From Actinomadura coerulea (GTDB taxonomy: Bacteria; Actinomycetota; Actinomycetes; Streptosporangiales; Streptosporangiaceae), in NCBI RefSeq assembly GCF_014208105.1, contig NZ_JACHMQ010000001.1, forward strand, positions 2,728,001 to 2,792,000: a stretch of DNA of 64,000 bases. The letters are read 5' to 3'. A program made the translations under genes and the position numbers. Position 1 is the first letter of the stretch. Each line of letters starts with the position of its first letter. The notes under the pieces were generated by a model. The model did no database searches, was not told the origin of the DNA, and saw only the letters and a list, made by a program, of their open reading frames with translations. This document shows, piece by piece, positions 16,894 to 26,449 of the stretch.

Positions 16894-18195
16894 ATGTTCG
16901 GGCTTCCTCGTTTAGCCGGGCTCTATCTCTGCGCCGTCGTGACCTCCGCCGGATTCTCGGTGGCGTCCGCGTCCCTCGGCGGTTCCTTCGCCGTTGTGGA
17001 TCGGCGGACGATGGTCGCGCTGGTGGTGCTGTTCCTGGTCTGCGACTCCGTGACGGCGCGGCTGAACATCCAGGGGGCGCGGGTTTCGCTGGGGTTCGCG
17101 GTGAGCCTGGCGTCGGTGGTGCTGCTCGGGCCTGCCGGGGCGGCGCTGGTCGGGGCGAGTGCCGTGGCCACCGGGCAGCGGCGGGTCTCGCCGGTCAAAC
17201 GGCTGTTCAACGGAGCCCAGTTCGCGCTGAGCGGGGTCGCGGCCGGAATCGTGTTCCGGCTGGTCGGGGGCGACGGGTTCGAGCCGGGCCGGCCCGGCTG
17301 GGTCGGGCATGTCATCGCCCCGTTCACAGCCGCGCTCGCCACCTTCGTGGCCGCCAACCTCGCGCTGACGGCGGGGATCTTGCTGCTGAGCGAACGAGCG
17401 GCTGCGCGCGAGCTGATCCACGTGAGCGGCCCTGTCGCCGGCGGGTGTCTCGGGTACGGGATGTTCGGGCTCCTGATCGCCGGGTTGTGGGGCCGCCTTG
17501 GGCCGCTGGTGGGGGTGCTGGTGCTGTTGCCGCTGCTGGTGGCGCGGTGGGCGCTGGAGCAGGCGTTCGCACAGCAGCGGGCCCAAAGCGCGACGCTGGC
17601 GGCGCTGTGCCAGGCGGTGGAGACCAAAGATCCGTTTACGCGCGGGCACTGCGGGCGAGTGTCACGCGCGGCGGTGATGATCGCCCGGCAGCTCGGGATG
17701 CGGCCCGCGCGGGTGGAGGCCCTGCGGTCCACAGGGATGCTGCACGATGTAGGCAAGATCGGCGTGCCGACCCGAATCCTCACCAAGGACGGCCCGCTCA
17801 CAGACGAGGAGTACGCGGCCGTCCAACTGCATCCGATGCGGGGCCTGGAGATCGTCCGAGAGATCGGTTTCCTGGACGAGGCGCTCGCCGGGATCATGCA
17901 TCATCACGAGCGGATGGACGGCGGCGGCTACCCGCTGGGCCTGGCCGGGGACGAGATCCCGGAGTTCGCGCGGGTGATAGGGGTGGCGGACGCCTTCGAC
18001 GTGATGACCTCCACGCGCCCCTACCGCAAGGCCCGGCCGATCGAGGCGGCCGTGCGGGAGCTGCGGCGCTGTTCGGGCAGCCAATTCGATCCTGTCATGG
18101 TCGAGGCGTTCCTGCGGGCGCTGGAGTCGGACGGCTGGGGGCCGGGGACAGAGCGGCGGGCAGGGGCTGGGAGCGCAGAAAGTGCAGCAACGTGA
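16894..18195 (+). CDS. Membrane-anchored HD-GYP domain protein
   Basis: The N-terminal 220 residues contain about six membrane segments without a known sensory family. The C-terminal HD-GYP domain (about 235-410) retains HDVGKIG (284-290), HHHERMDGGGYP (336-347) and DAFDVMTSTRPYRKA. HD-GYP proteins are metal-dependent phosphodiesterases that hydrolyse cyclic di-GMP or related dinucleotides; all metal and signature residues are present here. The first ATG of the frame is used. The 3' end overlaps, tail to tail, the helicase fragment on the other strand. Streptomycetes use c-di-GMP in development, so a signalling role is likely but inferred. Confidence 0.92.
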   Translation: MFGLPRLAGLYLCAVVTSAGFSVASASLGGSFAVVDRRTMVALVVLFLVCDSVTARLNIQGARVSLGFAVSLASVVLLGPAGAALVGASAVATGQRRVSPVKRLFNGAQFALSGVAAGIVFRLVGGDGFEPGRPGWVGHVIAPFTAALATFVAANLALTAGILLLSERAAARELIHVSGPVAGGCLGYGMFGLLIAGLWGRLGPLVGVLVLLPLLVARWALEQAFAQQRAQSATLAALCQAVETKDPFTRGHCGRVSRAAVMIARQLGMRPARVEALRSTGMLHDVGKIGVPTRILTKDGPLTDEEYAAVQLHPMRGLEIVREIGFLDEALAGIMHHHERMDGGGYPLGLAGDEIPEFARVIGVADAFDVMTSTRPYRKARPIEAAVRELRRCSGSQFDPVMVEAFLRALESDGWGPGTERRAGAGSAESAAT

Positions 18196-18390
18196 CCGCC
18201 CTGGTGAGGACGACGTAGAGCCGCGGCAGTCCGCGGGACTCGGCCTCGGCGATTGACGCCGGTTCCACCACGGCCACGGCGTCGAACTCCAGGCCCTTGG
18301 CGAGGCCGGCCGGCACGCAGATCAGCCGAGCGTTCTGCGACAGTGATCGGAGACCCCAGGTGTCAACAACCTCCGGCGGTTTTGGATCTA
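18095..18390 (-). pseudogene. C-terminal fragment of a UvrD/HelD-like helicase
   Basis: The minus frame reads RLICVPAGLAKGLEFDAVAV, VEPASIAEAESRGLPRLYVV and LTRAVTLLHF. AKGLEFD and LYVVLTRA are motifs V and VI of superfamily 1 helicases. The upstream 600 or more residues are missing and the next gene begins directly, so it is a truncated remnant. Confidence 0.85.
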
Positions 18391-19104
18391 GCGGGTGCGT
18401 GCAACGTAGACGGTGTTGGCGGCAGTGCCACCCTGTATCGGGTTGGGGAACTCCACGACATGCGCTGTCACCTCGTCGAACGCCTCGCCGAGCACGGCGG
18501 TGAAGCCGTTGTCGGGGGCCTCGTTCGACCAGAGTGCGAAGACACCGCCGGGATGCAGGCGCGCGGCCAGCCGGCTCAACGGCCCGGGGCCGTAGAAGGA
18601 GGCATGACGCGGGTCGAGGACATGGCGCGGCGAATGATCGATGTCGAGCAGGACCGCGTGGAATCGGCTTCCCGGGCTTTCCGGGTCCACCCCGTCCCGA
18701 GATGAGGCCAGGGCAAAGAAGTCGCCCTGGACGAGCCGGCACCGGTCATCGGTCGCCAGCCGCTCCCCGAGCGGCACCAGGTGCGCCCGATGCCATTCGA
18801 TGACCTCGCCGAGCGTCTCCACCACGACGAGCGAACGCACCCGGGGATCTTCCAGAGCGGCGTGCGCGGTGTAGCCGAGCCCGAGCCCTCCGACGAGGAC
18901 ATCAAGGGACTGCCCCTGCGCTGCGGCCAGGCCGAGCCGGGTGAGTTCGACTTCCCCCGCCGTCCACAGGCTCGACATCAGGAAGTCGTCATCCAGCTTG
19001 ATCTCATAGACGTCGACGCCGAGTGCGGGGTCCCGGCGCCGCCGGAGGCTGATGGCGCCCATGGGGGTGGGACGCCAGTCGAGCTCCTCGAACAGTGCGC
19101 CCAT
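18388..19104 (-). CDS. Spermidine-synthase-like SAM-fold protein
   Basis: The 238-residue product carries the nucleotide-binding loop LVGGLGLGYTA (about 70-80), the acidic strand SLVVVETLGEVIEWHR and the DxD-like strand FHAVLLDIDHSPRHVL. It resembles the spermidine synthase/methyltransferase fold but is shorter than true polyamine synthases and lacks the N-terminal beta domain. The substrate is unknown. The upstream region has no clear ribosome-binding site; the ATG at 19104 is the first in frame and matches the family start. It appears monocistronic. Confidence 0.85.
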   Translation of the reverse strand: MGALFEELDWRPTPMGAISLRRRRDPALGVDVYEIKLDDDFLMSSLWTAGEVELTRLGLAAAQGQSLDVLVGGLGLGYTAHAALEDPRVRSLVVVETLGEVIEWHRAHLVPLGERLATDDRCRLVQGDFFALASSRDGVDPESPGSRFHAVLLDIDHSPRHVLDPRHASFYGPGPLSRLAARLHPGGVFALWSNEAPDNGFTAVLGEAFDEVTAHVVEFPNPIQGGTAANTVYVARTR

Positions 19105-19559
19105 GGCAGTTCACTTCCTCTTCGACTGGGCCCAGCAATGGCCGGCGTCTTCGGGGAGCGGCACCCGCCCCGCATTCGGCGCGGCCGTCCAGGGCGCTGA
19201 CAATCGCAGTGAGCCACCTCAGGCAGCAGCGACCCGAGATACCCTCTCGTACGGTAAGAGTAGCGTGAACCATCGTCATGGCAGGTGACGCCTTGGGCCG
19301 GTCTGCAAGTTGCATCTCCTGGCGCACGGATAGGTCCGGCGTCCGGCGGCGGCGCGGAGTTGACGGCGTCGAGCGCCCTGGTCAGCCCGGACCGCCGCGA
19401 ATGGCGTTCCCCTTGCTCCGGGTAATACAGCCTTCCTCTACCAGCCCATGGACGATCGTGTGATCGGCGGTGAGCTGGTGGAGTCTGCGCGAGCGCAGCA
19501 GATAGCGCGGGAGTCGCCGATGTGGGCGAGCGCGGAGCGTCGACAATCACCACGCCGTT
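19105..19559. other. Intergenic region of about 450 bp
   Basis: No recognisable gene or RNA; short overlapping frames only. It ends at the release factor 3 fragment. Confidence 0.5.
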
Positions 19560-19800
19560 CTCCGGGCAGGTGTTCACCGTCTTCGGCCGCGACCGCTCCA
19601 CCCTGGACGCCGCCTACCCCGGGGACGTGATCGGTCTGCCCAACGCCTCGGGCCTGACCGTGGGCGACACCCTGTACACCAAGACGCCCGTGACGTTCCC
19701 GCCGATCCCGGAGTTCGCGCCCGAGCACTTCATGTGGCGCGGGTCAAGGACAACAGCCGGGCCAAGCAGTTCCGCCGCGGCGTCGAGGCGCTCACCCGCA
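19560..19800 (+). pseudogene. prfC: Fragment of peptide chain release factor 3
   Basis: The plus strand encodes VFGRDRSTLDAAYPGDVIGL, TVGDTLYTKTPVTFPPIPEF and APEHFM, a conserved central part of RF3. After a frameshift at 19735 the text continues RVKDNSRAKQFRRGVEAL. The GTPase domain and the C-terminus are missing. Gene symbol refers to the family of the fragment. Confidence 0.85.
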
Positions 19801-19929
19801 CCCTCGACGGGACCTGGTCGACTCCTACACGCCCACGCTGTTGACCTCCACAACCGCCCTGCGCTGATCGGAATACTCGTCACCCTGGTGCGTCCGCCCA
19901 CGCCTCGCGGCGAAGGCCTCGGCGGACTG

Positions 19930-20541
19930 TCAGAGGTAGAGTTCCGCGATCTTCGTGATGATGCGGTCGCGTGCCGTCTCGGATCCGGTGAGCCCGATCA
20001 GGACGTAGTAGGCCAGGCCCTCAGCGTGCGCGACCAAGTCGAGGGCGGCGCGCCCGGGATCGGTGCCGGTGCCGATCAGGCCTGCGTCCTGGTCCTTGGC
20101 CACAAGGTCGGCGATCTGCCGGTGAAAGCGGGTGTAGTCCGCCCGCATCCGCCGCGCGATGACCTCGTCGGTGAGGGCCAGGGCGGTGAAGGACTGGCGG
20201 ACGCGCAGGTGCGCCCTGGTCTCGGCGTCGTGGGCGATGAGCTCGGTCAGCGCGGCGGTGAGCACCGCGCGCGGCTCGGCGCAGTCGAGGTCCTGGCCCA
20301 CCAGGGACCTGATGCGGGCGCTGCTCAGCTCGTTACCGCGGTCGAAGGCGGCCTCGATGAGCTTCTGCTTGGTGGGGAAGTAGTGCTGGACGCGTCCCGC
20401 CGACACTCCCGCCTGCGCCGCGACCTCGGTCAGCGACACGGCCGGGAGCCCGCGCTCGGCGACGACCGCGAGCACAGCGTCGGCGATCTCCCGCCGCCGC
20501 TCCTCATGCCGGGCTCCCACCCCGCGAGTGCGCTGCCGCAT
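19930..20541 (-). CDS. TetR family repressor of the divergent MFS pump
   Basis: The ATG at 20541 follows GAGGG by six bases. The 203-residue product has a TetR DNA-binding domain at about 13-60 (EIADAVLAVVAERGLPAVSL, TEVAAQAGVSAGRVQHYFPT). The remainder is a helical effector domain with RIITKIAELYL at the end. It is divergent from an MFS pump; two 16-bp palindromes lie between the genes, one next to each start. The obvious model is a drug-responsive repressor controlling both genes. Confidence 0.92.
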   Translation of the reverse strand: MRQRTRGVGARHEERRREIADAVLAVVAERGLPAVSLTEVAAQAGVSAGRVQHYFPTKQKLIEAAFDRGNELSSARIRSLVGQDLDCAEPRAVLTAALTELIAHDAETRAHLRVRQSFTALALTDEVIARRMRADYTRFHRQIADLVAKDQDAGLIGTGTDPGRAALDLVAHAEGLAYYVLIGLTGSETARDRIITKIAELYL

Positions 20542-20559
20542 CAACAACCCTCAGTTTCT

Positions 20560-20575
20560 CAATGTGGACACATTG
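20560..20575. promoter_or_regulatory. TetR operator 1
   Basis: CAATGTGGACACATTG has perfect 7-bp arms (CAATGTG/CACATTG) and lies 19 bp upstream of the TetR start codon. Confidence 0.8.
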
Positions 20576-20621
20576 AATTGACTGTCGAGCATAGCGGACC
20601 TTATGGTGGCACGCAGTAAAC

Positions 20622-20637
20622 CAATGTGGGCACACTG
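20622..20637. promoter_or_regulatory. TetR operator 2
   Basis: CAATGTGGGCACACTG matches operator 1 at 14 of 16 positions and lies about 20 bp upstream of the MFS start. Centre-to-centre spacing from operator 1 is 62 bp, close to six helical turns. Confidence 0.8.
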
Positions 20638-20655
20638 ATTTAAGCGTGGCGGAGG

Positions 20656-22098
20656 ATGATGACGCGGACCGAAGCCGCCGACGCTCCCAGAACCGTCCCA
20701 CGCTCATCGCCGCCGGGCCTCGTGCTCGTTCTCGCCTGCGTCGCCCAGTTCATGGTCGTGCTGGACGTCTCGGTGGTGAACGTCGCGCTGCCCTCGATCC
20801 AGACCTCCCTGGACTTCGCGGCCGCCGACCTGCCCTGGGTCGCGGGTGCCTACACCCTCGCCTTCGCCGGATTCCTGCTTCTGGGCGGCCGCCTGGCCGA
20901 CCTCTACGGGACAAGGCGGGTCCTCGTCGCCGGGCTCCTCCTGTTCTCCATGCCCAGCCTGGTCGGCGGGCTGGCGACCGCTCCCGCCGTGCTGGTCGCG
21001 GCTCGTGCGGCACAGGGACTCGGCGCCGCCGTCCTCGCCCCGGCGACCCTGACCCTCCTCACCACGACGTTCCCCGAGGGACCCCGGCGCACCCGTGCGC
21101 TCGCCGTCTGGACGGCGGTGAGCCTGGCCGGCGGCGCGACCGGCAACCTCATCGGCGGCGTCCTCACCCAGACGCTGTCCTGGCGCTGGATCCTGCTGAT
21201 CAACGTGCCGATCGGCGCCGCCGCCCTCTGCGCGGCGGTCCGCGTACCCGCCCGCCACCACCGGAACGGCACCGCCGCCCGGCTCGACCTCCCCGGTGCC
21301 GCGTCGGTCACCGCCGGTCTGGCCCTGCTCGCCTACGGCATCATGCGGGTCGGACCCCGCGGCTGGGGCGATCCGGTGACGGCCGTCGCGCTCGCGGCCG
21401 CGGCCGTCCTGCTGGCCGGATTCGTCCTCATCGAGACGCGCCTGGCCCGCGATCCGCTGATCCCCCTGCGACTGTTCCGCCTGCGGGCCGTCTCCGCCGG
21501 GAACACGATCATGCTGCTGGCCGGCGCCTGCTTCCAGGTCCCGATGTGGTACTTCCTGACCCTCTACATGCAGGACGTCCTGCACTACACCGCCCTGGAG
21601 ACCGGCCTCGGGTTCCTCCCGCACACTCTGCTCACCATGGTCATCGGCCTGCGGATCACGCCGCGGCTCATGAAGCGCGCCGACGACCGAACCCTCATCA
21701 TCGCCGGCGCCCTCGTCGCAGCGGCCGGCTTCCTCTGGCAGAGCCGCATCGGCGCTGGGAGCGACTACCTCTCCGGCGTGCTCGGCCCCGCAATCCCGAT
21801 CTCCCTCGGTGGCGGCCTGCTGAACACTCCCCTGACCACCACCGTCACCTCGGGCGTCGCCGGACGGGACGCCGGTGCGGCCTCGGGGCTGATGAACACC
21901 GCCAAGCAGGTCGGTGGCGCCCTCGGACTGGCCGCCCTCACCGCCGCCCTCGCGGGCCGCGCCACCACCTCGCCCGCGCTCGCCGAAGCCTACGGCGACG
22001 CCTTCCTGATCATGGCGGTGATGGCGGCGGCCATCGCCGCCGCCTCCCTCACCCTCCCCGCCAGAAGGGACGCGGCCGTGTCGGCCCGAGCAGGGTAG
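20656..22098 (+). CDS. MFS multidrug efflux transporter, DHA2 (14-TM) family
   Basis: The 480-residue product has 13-14 hydrophobic segments. It carries the DHA2 motif C-like N-terminal signature QFMVVLDVSVVNVALPSIQ, motif A GGRLADLYGTRRVL and the TM5 sequence WRWILLINVPIG. It should export hydrophobic drugs in exchange for protons across the cytoplasmic membrane. Two adjacent ATGs (20656, 20659) follow GGAGG at very short spacing; the second may be the real start. Regulation by the divergent TetR is strongly suggested by the two palindromes. Confidence 0.92.
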   Translation: MMTRTEAADAPRTVPRSSPPGLVLVLACVAQFMVVLDVSVVNVALPSIQTSLDFAAADLPWVAGAYTLAFAGFLLLGGRLADLYGTRRVLVAGLLLFSMPSLVGGLATAPAVLVAARAAQGLGAAVLAPATLTLLTTTFPEGPRRTRALAVWTAVSLAGGATGNLIGGVLTQTLSWRWILLINVPIGAAALCAAVRVPARHHRNGTAARLDLPGAASVTAGLALLAYGIMRVGPRGWGDPVTAVALAAAAVLLAGFVLIETRLARDPLIPLRLFRLRAVSAGNTIMLLAGACFQVPMWYFLTLYMQDVLHYTALETGLGFLPHTLLTMVIGLRITPRLMKRADDRTLIIAGALVAAAGFLWQSRIGAGSDYLSGVLGPAIPISLGGGLLNTPLTTTVTSGVAGRDAGAASGLMNTAKQVGGALGLAALTAALAGRATTSPALAEAYGDAFLIMAVMAAAIAAASLTLPARRDAAVSARAG

Positions 22099-22373
22099 CG
22101 GAGACCCGCCCTCGGCACCCGCTCATTGAGCGCCGCCCCGCTCCCGTTCGGCTCTGGCATGCACCATCGGAAAGCTGGGTCAGCCCCGACCGGCACTCCA
22201 CGAAGGCGGGAGATGTTCCCACGCGGCATCTATCGGCGGATACACCGCTAGGGTTCTGCCGGCCACGTTGGTCGAGGTTGTGTGACGACACGGCGGGAAT
22301 GTGCGTGAAGGGCGAAAGCCTCCGGTTGTGGAGTGGAGCTCTCTAGAAACCGCTCCGCCAACAGGGGCCTTCA

Positions 22374-22830
22374 TGTCCCCCACTACCGCTGCCCTGACCC
22401 CCTCGCGGGCGTCTTCGGCTGGCGCGTCTGATCGTCGAGGGCGGCTGGCCCATCGCGCGAGCGCCGAACGCTACGAGGTGTCCTGGCCGACCGCCAAACG
22501 CTGGGCCGACAGGTACCGGGCCGAGGACGCGGCCGGCATGGTCGACCGGTCCTGTCCGCCGCGTCACAGCCCGTCCCGCATCCCGCAGCCGACGGTCCGC
22601 AAGATCGTGCACCTGCGGTGGAAACAGCGGCTGGGCCCGGTACAGATCGCCGGACGGGCCGGGAATGCCGGCCTGAGCTGTTCACGCCGTGCTGACCCGT
22701 TGCCGCCTCAACCGGCTCTCGCACATCGATCGCGCCACCGGCGGCCCGATCCGGCGCTACGAACACGACCGGCCCAGCGGGATGCTGCACGTGGACGTCA
22801 GGAAACTCGCCGAAACGCCTTACCCGCACA
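22374..22830 (+). pseudogene. IS481-family transposase remnant (N-terminal half)
   Basis: The first frame starts MSPTTAALTPSRA and continues EVSWPTAKRWADRYRAEDAA, GMVDRSCPPRHSPSR and VRKIVHLRWKQRLGP. Near 22690 the frame shifts to LTRCRLNRLSHIDRATGGPI, RRYEHDRPSGMLHVDVRKL. This is the HTH and linker part of an IS481/IS3-type transposase. The catalytic half is absent. Confidence 0.85.
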
Positions 22831-22981
22831 CATCAGCCCGCCTGAGGGGAGCCGGCCCACACCGTCCAGACCGTCCGGAAGCCGCCGCGAGCGCGCCGCC
22901 GTGGCGCTGCTGGCGGCATGGGTTTCAGTGCGGTGACCGGCTACACCCAGACCGACGAGACGATGGCCCGCTGCTCGGATG

Positions 22982-23350
22982 TCATTTTGTCCGGAGGAAG
23001 AGGCAGACATCCTGGACCCAACCGGAGATGTCGCCCACTCTTATCGGCGTCCAGACATTGGCGCTGGCCACCTGACCGCACATGGGCCCATATCGCTCGC
23101 CCTCGATGGCACAGCCTTCCGCGACGACATGGGTCTTGGGGTCGAGCAAGGTCACGATCCCGCTGACCGCGCTGGGCCCCTGGAGGAGACCGACGTGTTC
23201 GTTGGCGGTCTGCAGTTCCTTGCCCGTGCATTGGTCCTTGGCGGCCGAGGCCGCGTGAGCCGGTGCGGTGTAAAGGGAGGTCGCGCTGAACAGCGTGAGG
23301 ACCGCTGTTCCCGTGACCGCAGCTCGTCGCTGCAAAGTGTTACGAGTCAT
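22982..23350 (-). CDS. Small secreted cysteine-containing protein
   Basis: The 122-residue product has a classical signal peptide (MTRNTLQRRAAVTGTAVLTL, cleavage after AHA near residue 33). The mature part of about 89 residues has four cysteines in DQCTGK, EGCAIEG, GPMCGQV and DVCLF, enough for two disulfides. It contains WVQDVCLFL, as in small SH3-like secreted proteins. The function is unknown. It resembles in size and style the secreted protein at 27138. No ribosome-binding site stands out. Confidence 0.8.
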   Translation of the reverse strand: MTRNTLQRRAAVTGTAVLTLFSATSLYTAPAHAASAAKDQCTGKELQTANEHVGLLQGPSAVSGIVTLLDPKTHVVAEGCAIEGERYGPMCGQVASANVWTPIRVGDISGWVQDVCLFLRTK

Positions 23351-23615
23351 ACACCCATGGTTCTGCTACGCGCTCTCGCCCTGGTCACTTCCTGGTCACA
23401 CCAGCGTCCGTTAAGGATGCCGGCCGCGTGACCGAGAGGGGACCGGGGCGATAGCGGATGGGCGAACAGTGTGCGGTGTCAGTACCGCCCCGCCTGTTCA
23501 AGGAGCACTGCGCATGCCGCCTCGGCTACCCCTGCGGGATGTGAACACTTAGGGCCATGAGAGATCAACTCTTAGTCACGAACTGTGGTTGGAGCCACGC
23601 GTTCGGCGAGGACGG

Positions 23616-24638
23616 GTGAGTGTTGCCATGCGTCGATTGAGGTCGTGGGTTGCCGCTGGGCTGTTCTGCTGCGTGCTGGGCTCGGTGGCGGCGGCCGCGC
23701 CGACGGAAGCCGCCGCACGAACAGCGGCGCCTCCGGGGCTGGGCGCGCCAGCTGGGCCAGGGCCGAGCGGCCGGGTGGTGGCACACGTGCAGAACACGGG
23801 GTCGCGTGCCCAGGACGTGACCGGGGACGACTGGCCCGATCTGGTGGCGCGGCAGGCGGGGACCGGAGAGCTGCTGGTCTACCCGCATGTGGGCCGGTGG
23901 GAGGGGGCCGGGAGCTGGCCGACCCCGGTGGTGGCCGGGCACGGGTGGCAGATCATGGACTGGATCGGGCTGGGCGAGGTGACCGGGGACGACTGGGTCG
24001 ATGTGATCGCGCGCCGCGCCGACGACGGGGTTCTGCTGGTGTATCCGCACACCGGCGTCTTCCGGGGGGACCAGACGTGGGGCGACCCGGTGGTGGTCGG
24101 GCACGGGTGGGGCGGGCTACGCACCATCGTGGTCCAGGATGTCACGCTGGACGGTTTCCACGACCTGGTGGTGCGGTGGGGCCGCGACGGCGACGACAGC
24201 ACCTACGTCTACGTCCACAGCCGTACCTTCCAAGGGGTGGGCACCTGGGGTGAGCGCGAGCGCGCCGGTGAGCATGCCCTGGACAGCTGGCTGATGGCCA
24301 CCGAATGGTCCGGTGACGACGGCCCGGACCTGCTGCACCACAACTTCGAGCTCGGAACCTTGTTCCTGTCCCCCCACAACCGCGCCTTCGCCCGCGAGAA
24401 CACCTGGTCCAGCGCTCCACCGATCCAGGTCAGCGGCGGCCAGTGGTTCACCTACGACAAGGTCGACTACCTGCTGCTCGCCGACGCCGACGGCGACGGC
24501 TACGAGGACGTGCTGAGCCGCCAGGTCAACGGGGAACTGTGGGCCTATCTCAACACCCGCCGCCTGGACGGCGCCGCCACCCTGCGGCCCCCGGTCACGA
24601 TCGGCTGGGGCTGGAACACCTTCGACATGATCACCTGA
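23616..24638 (+). CDS. Secreted FG-GAP/VCBS-repeat protein
   Basis: Translation probably starts at GTG 23616, five bases after GAGG; an ATG at 23628 is possible. The signal peptide (MRRLRSWVAAGLFCCVLGSV) ends near AAA. Four to five repeats follow, each with a calcium-loop-like VTGDDWPDLV, VTGDDWVDVI, VTLDGFHDLV, WSGDDGPDLL or DADGDGYEDV, and each ending in a tryptophan-rich strand. These are FG-GAP/VCBS blades that form a beta-propeller, typically for adhesion or sugar binding outside the cell. The next gene starts 81 bp downstream, so the secreted nuclease-like protein may be co-transcribed. Confidence 0.88.
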   Translation: MSVAMRRLRSWVAAGLFCCVLGSVAAAAPTEAAARTAAPPGLGAPAGPGPSGRVVAHVQNTGSRAQDVTGDDWPDLVARQAGTGELLVYPHVGRWEGAGSWPTPVVAGHGWQIMDWIGLGEVTGDDWVDVIARRADDGVLLVYPHTGVFRGDQTWGDPVVVGHGWGGLRTIVVQDVTLDGFHDLVVRWGRDGDDSTYVYVHSRTFQGVGTWGERERAGEHALDSWLMATEWSGDDGPDLLHHNFELGTLFLSPHNRAFARENTWSSAPPIQVSGGQWFTYDKVDYLLLADADGDGYEDVLSRQVNGELWAYLNTRRLDGAATLRPPVTIGWGWNTFDMIT

Positions 24639-24719
24639 CCCCGGCGGGGCTCCACGCCCACCCGCGCCCCCTCCCCTGCGTCCGCCTTCTGCCCGTCGTC
24701 TTCGGCCTTTGGAGAGCTC

Positions 24720-26144
24720 ATGCGCGATGTCCCCACCTGGCGCGCCGGTGTGATCGTGCTGGGACTGTGCCTGACACTGATCCCCGTCCTCCCAGCGGAC
24801 GCGGCGCAGCACCCGGCCCACCAGCCCTCCCCCGGACGGCCCTCCGCCGGCCCCACTGCCGGGCCTTCCGCGGAACTCGCCGGGCCGCCAGGGTCCGGCC
24901 ACCACGCGGCCAGCCCTGCGCTGGGCACCGCCGGCCGCATCGCGCCGCCGCACCGCCGCGCGCGGGAGTTGCGGCGCGGCCTGGCGTCCGGGCCCACCGG
25001 GGCGCGGCTGCACCGGCTGGCCCACGACGGCCGATACCGTGCCGTCACCACCATCCCCCGCACCGGCCGCCGCCTGCGCGGCCCCGCCGACGATCCGGTC
25101 ACCTTCGACGAGTGCGCCAACCACGGCGGCAACGACCACTACTGGTTCAAAAGCCGGTTCAGCATGTGCTACCGGGAACAACGCCCCATCGTCTACCTGG
25201 CCCGCAACCCGCAAGGCGTCGTCTACGAGCAGGGACGCTCACTGGTGGCGATCGAGTTCATCGGCATCGCCCAGCCCCGCCAGACTCAGATCAACTTCGG
25301 TGTCCGGCTACGCCACCTCGCCGACCACAACCTGACCCGCAAGACCGACCGGCTCCGGATCAACCTGGTCTGCGCCAACCACGACACAACCCGCCACAGC
25401 GTCTGCGACCGCGACCCCCAGGAACCCGCCGGCGGCACCGAACTGACCATCCAGCAATGGCAGGACCGCGGCGGTGCCCCGCTGTGGTCGCACCGCACCG
25501 GTACCACCTCTCGTGTGCCCGACGACGGGTACGAAGACGAGAAGCGCGGCTACTTCACCTTCACCGTCGAACTCACCCTCACCGGACCCCTCGGCGGCAC
25601 TTCCGACCACTTCACGCCCGAGTACTTCCGCTGCGACGTCGCCGACTATGTCGCCACCACACCGCGCTGCGTGTTCCACCACGTCTCCTCCGAGATCCGC
25701 ATGCGCGCCACCGACACGCGCTTCGCCGAGTCCGCCCAGTTCATCCGCGACGCCCAAACCGACATCACCCTCACCAAGCCCGGCATCCCCGGTAAGAAGG
25801 TCCCCGGCAAGGTCGGAGAGAAGCCGCTCACCCGCCTCATCGCCCGCTACGACAAGGGCCGCACCAAGGACGCCTCCCGCCGCAAGATCCGGCGGGTCTG
25901 CCAGCACAACTGGGGACTCAACTACACCAAAAGCCCCAACGGCCAAAAACGCCAATGCGACGAATACCCCCTTGCCAGCACCTACGAGAACGCCGCCCGA
26001 GTCGACAACAACACCGTCTGGGACTACGCCGTCCGCGCCCTGAACGCCGAACACAACCGCGCCGCCGGAGAATTCATCGAACAGTTCAGAAACAACGACC
26101 ACGTCCTGGACGGCGACCCCTTCTACATCATCATCACCCCCTAA
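24720..26144 (+). CDS. Secreted protein with C-terminal NucA/NucB-type DNase domain
   Basis: The 474-residue product has a signal peptide (GVIVLGLCLTLIPVLPADA) and a Pro/Gly-rich linker (about 30-90). A central domain of about 260 residues contains several cysteines (DECANHGG, FSMCYREQ, LVCANHD). The last 80 residues contain RRVCQHNWGLNY and CDEYPLASTYENA (from about residue 413), then NRAAGEFIEQF. CDEYP is the hallmark of NucA/NucB extracellular DNases, whose Asp/Glu are catalytic. It is probably a secreted or cell-released nuclease. The ATG follows GGAGAG. The mature protein is much longer than plain NucB (about 110 residues), so the central part may be a targeting or binding domain. Confidence 0.85.
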   Translation: MRDVPTWRAGVIVLGLCLTLIPVLPADAAQHPAHQPSPGRPSAGPTAGPSAELAGPPGSGHHAASPALGTAGRIAPPHRRARELRRGLASGPTGARLHRLAHDGRYRAVTTIPRTGRRLRGPADDPVTFDECANHGGNDHYWFKSRFSMCYREQRPIVYLARNPQGVVYEQGRSLVAIEFIGIAQPRQTQINFGVRLRHLADHNLTRKTDRLRINLVCANHDTTRHSVCDRDPQEPAGGTELTIQQWQDRGGAPLWSHRTGTTSRVPDDGYEDEKRGYFTFTVELTLTGPLGGTSDHFTPEYFRCDVADYVATTPRCVFHHVSSEIRMRATDTRFAESAQFIRDAQTDITLTKPGIPGKKVPGKVGEKPLTRLIARYDKGRTKDASRRKIRRVCQHNWGLNYTKSPNGQKRQCDEYPLASTYENAARVDNNTVWDYAVRALNAEHNRAAGEFIEQFRNNDHVLDGDPFYIIITP

Positions 26145-26449
26145 CGGGAGTTGCCGGGGTTGCTGATCGGGCAGACTCGGTGCCTGGTAGCCGCTGGTGA
26201 GTACTGGTCCATTAGGTCGCCGACCGGGTCCCTGCGGGCTTCCGCTGTCCTGTTGTCGAGCTTCGGGAAGCCGATCACCGGGGACGAGGACACCGATGAG
26301 AAGCGGCTGGCCCTCCGGTATGGGCGGCACGGGTTCAGCCGGTGTGCGGCCGAGCGGAACTGATGCATCGCTCGGCGCGGTAGCTCTCGGCTGCGTTCCG
26401 TCGACTGTTGGGGTCGGCTCCATCACCCTGGGCGACCTGACCCGGGCCC
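26145..26449. other. Intergenic region of about 300 bp
   Basis: Short frames on both strands; nothing recognised. Confidence 0.5.
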
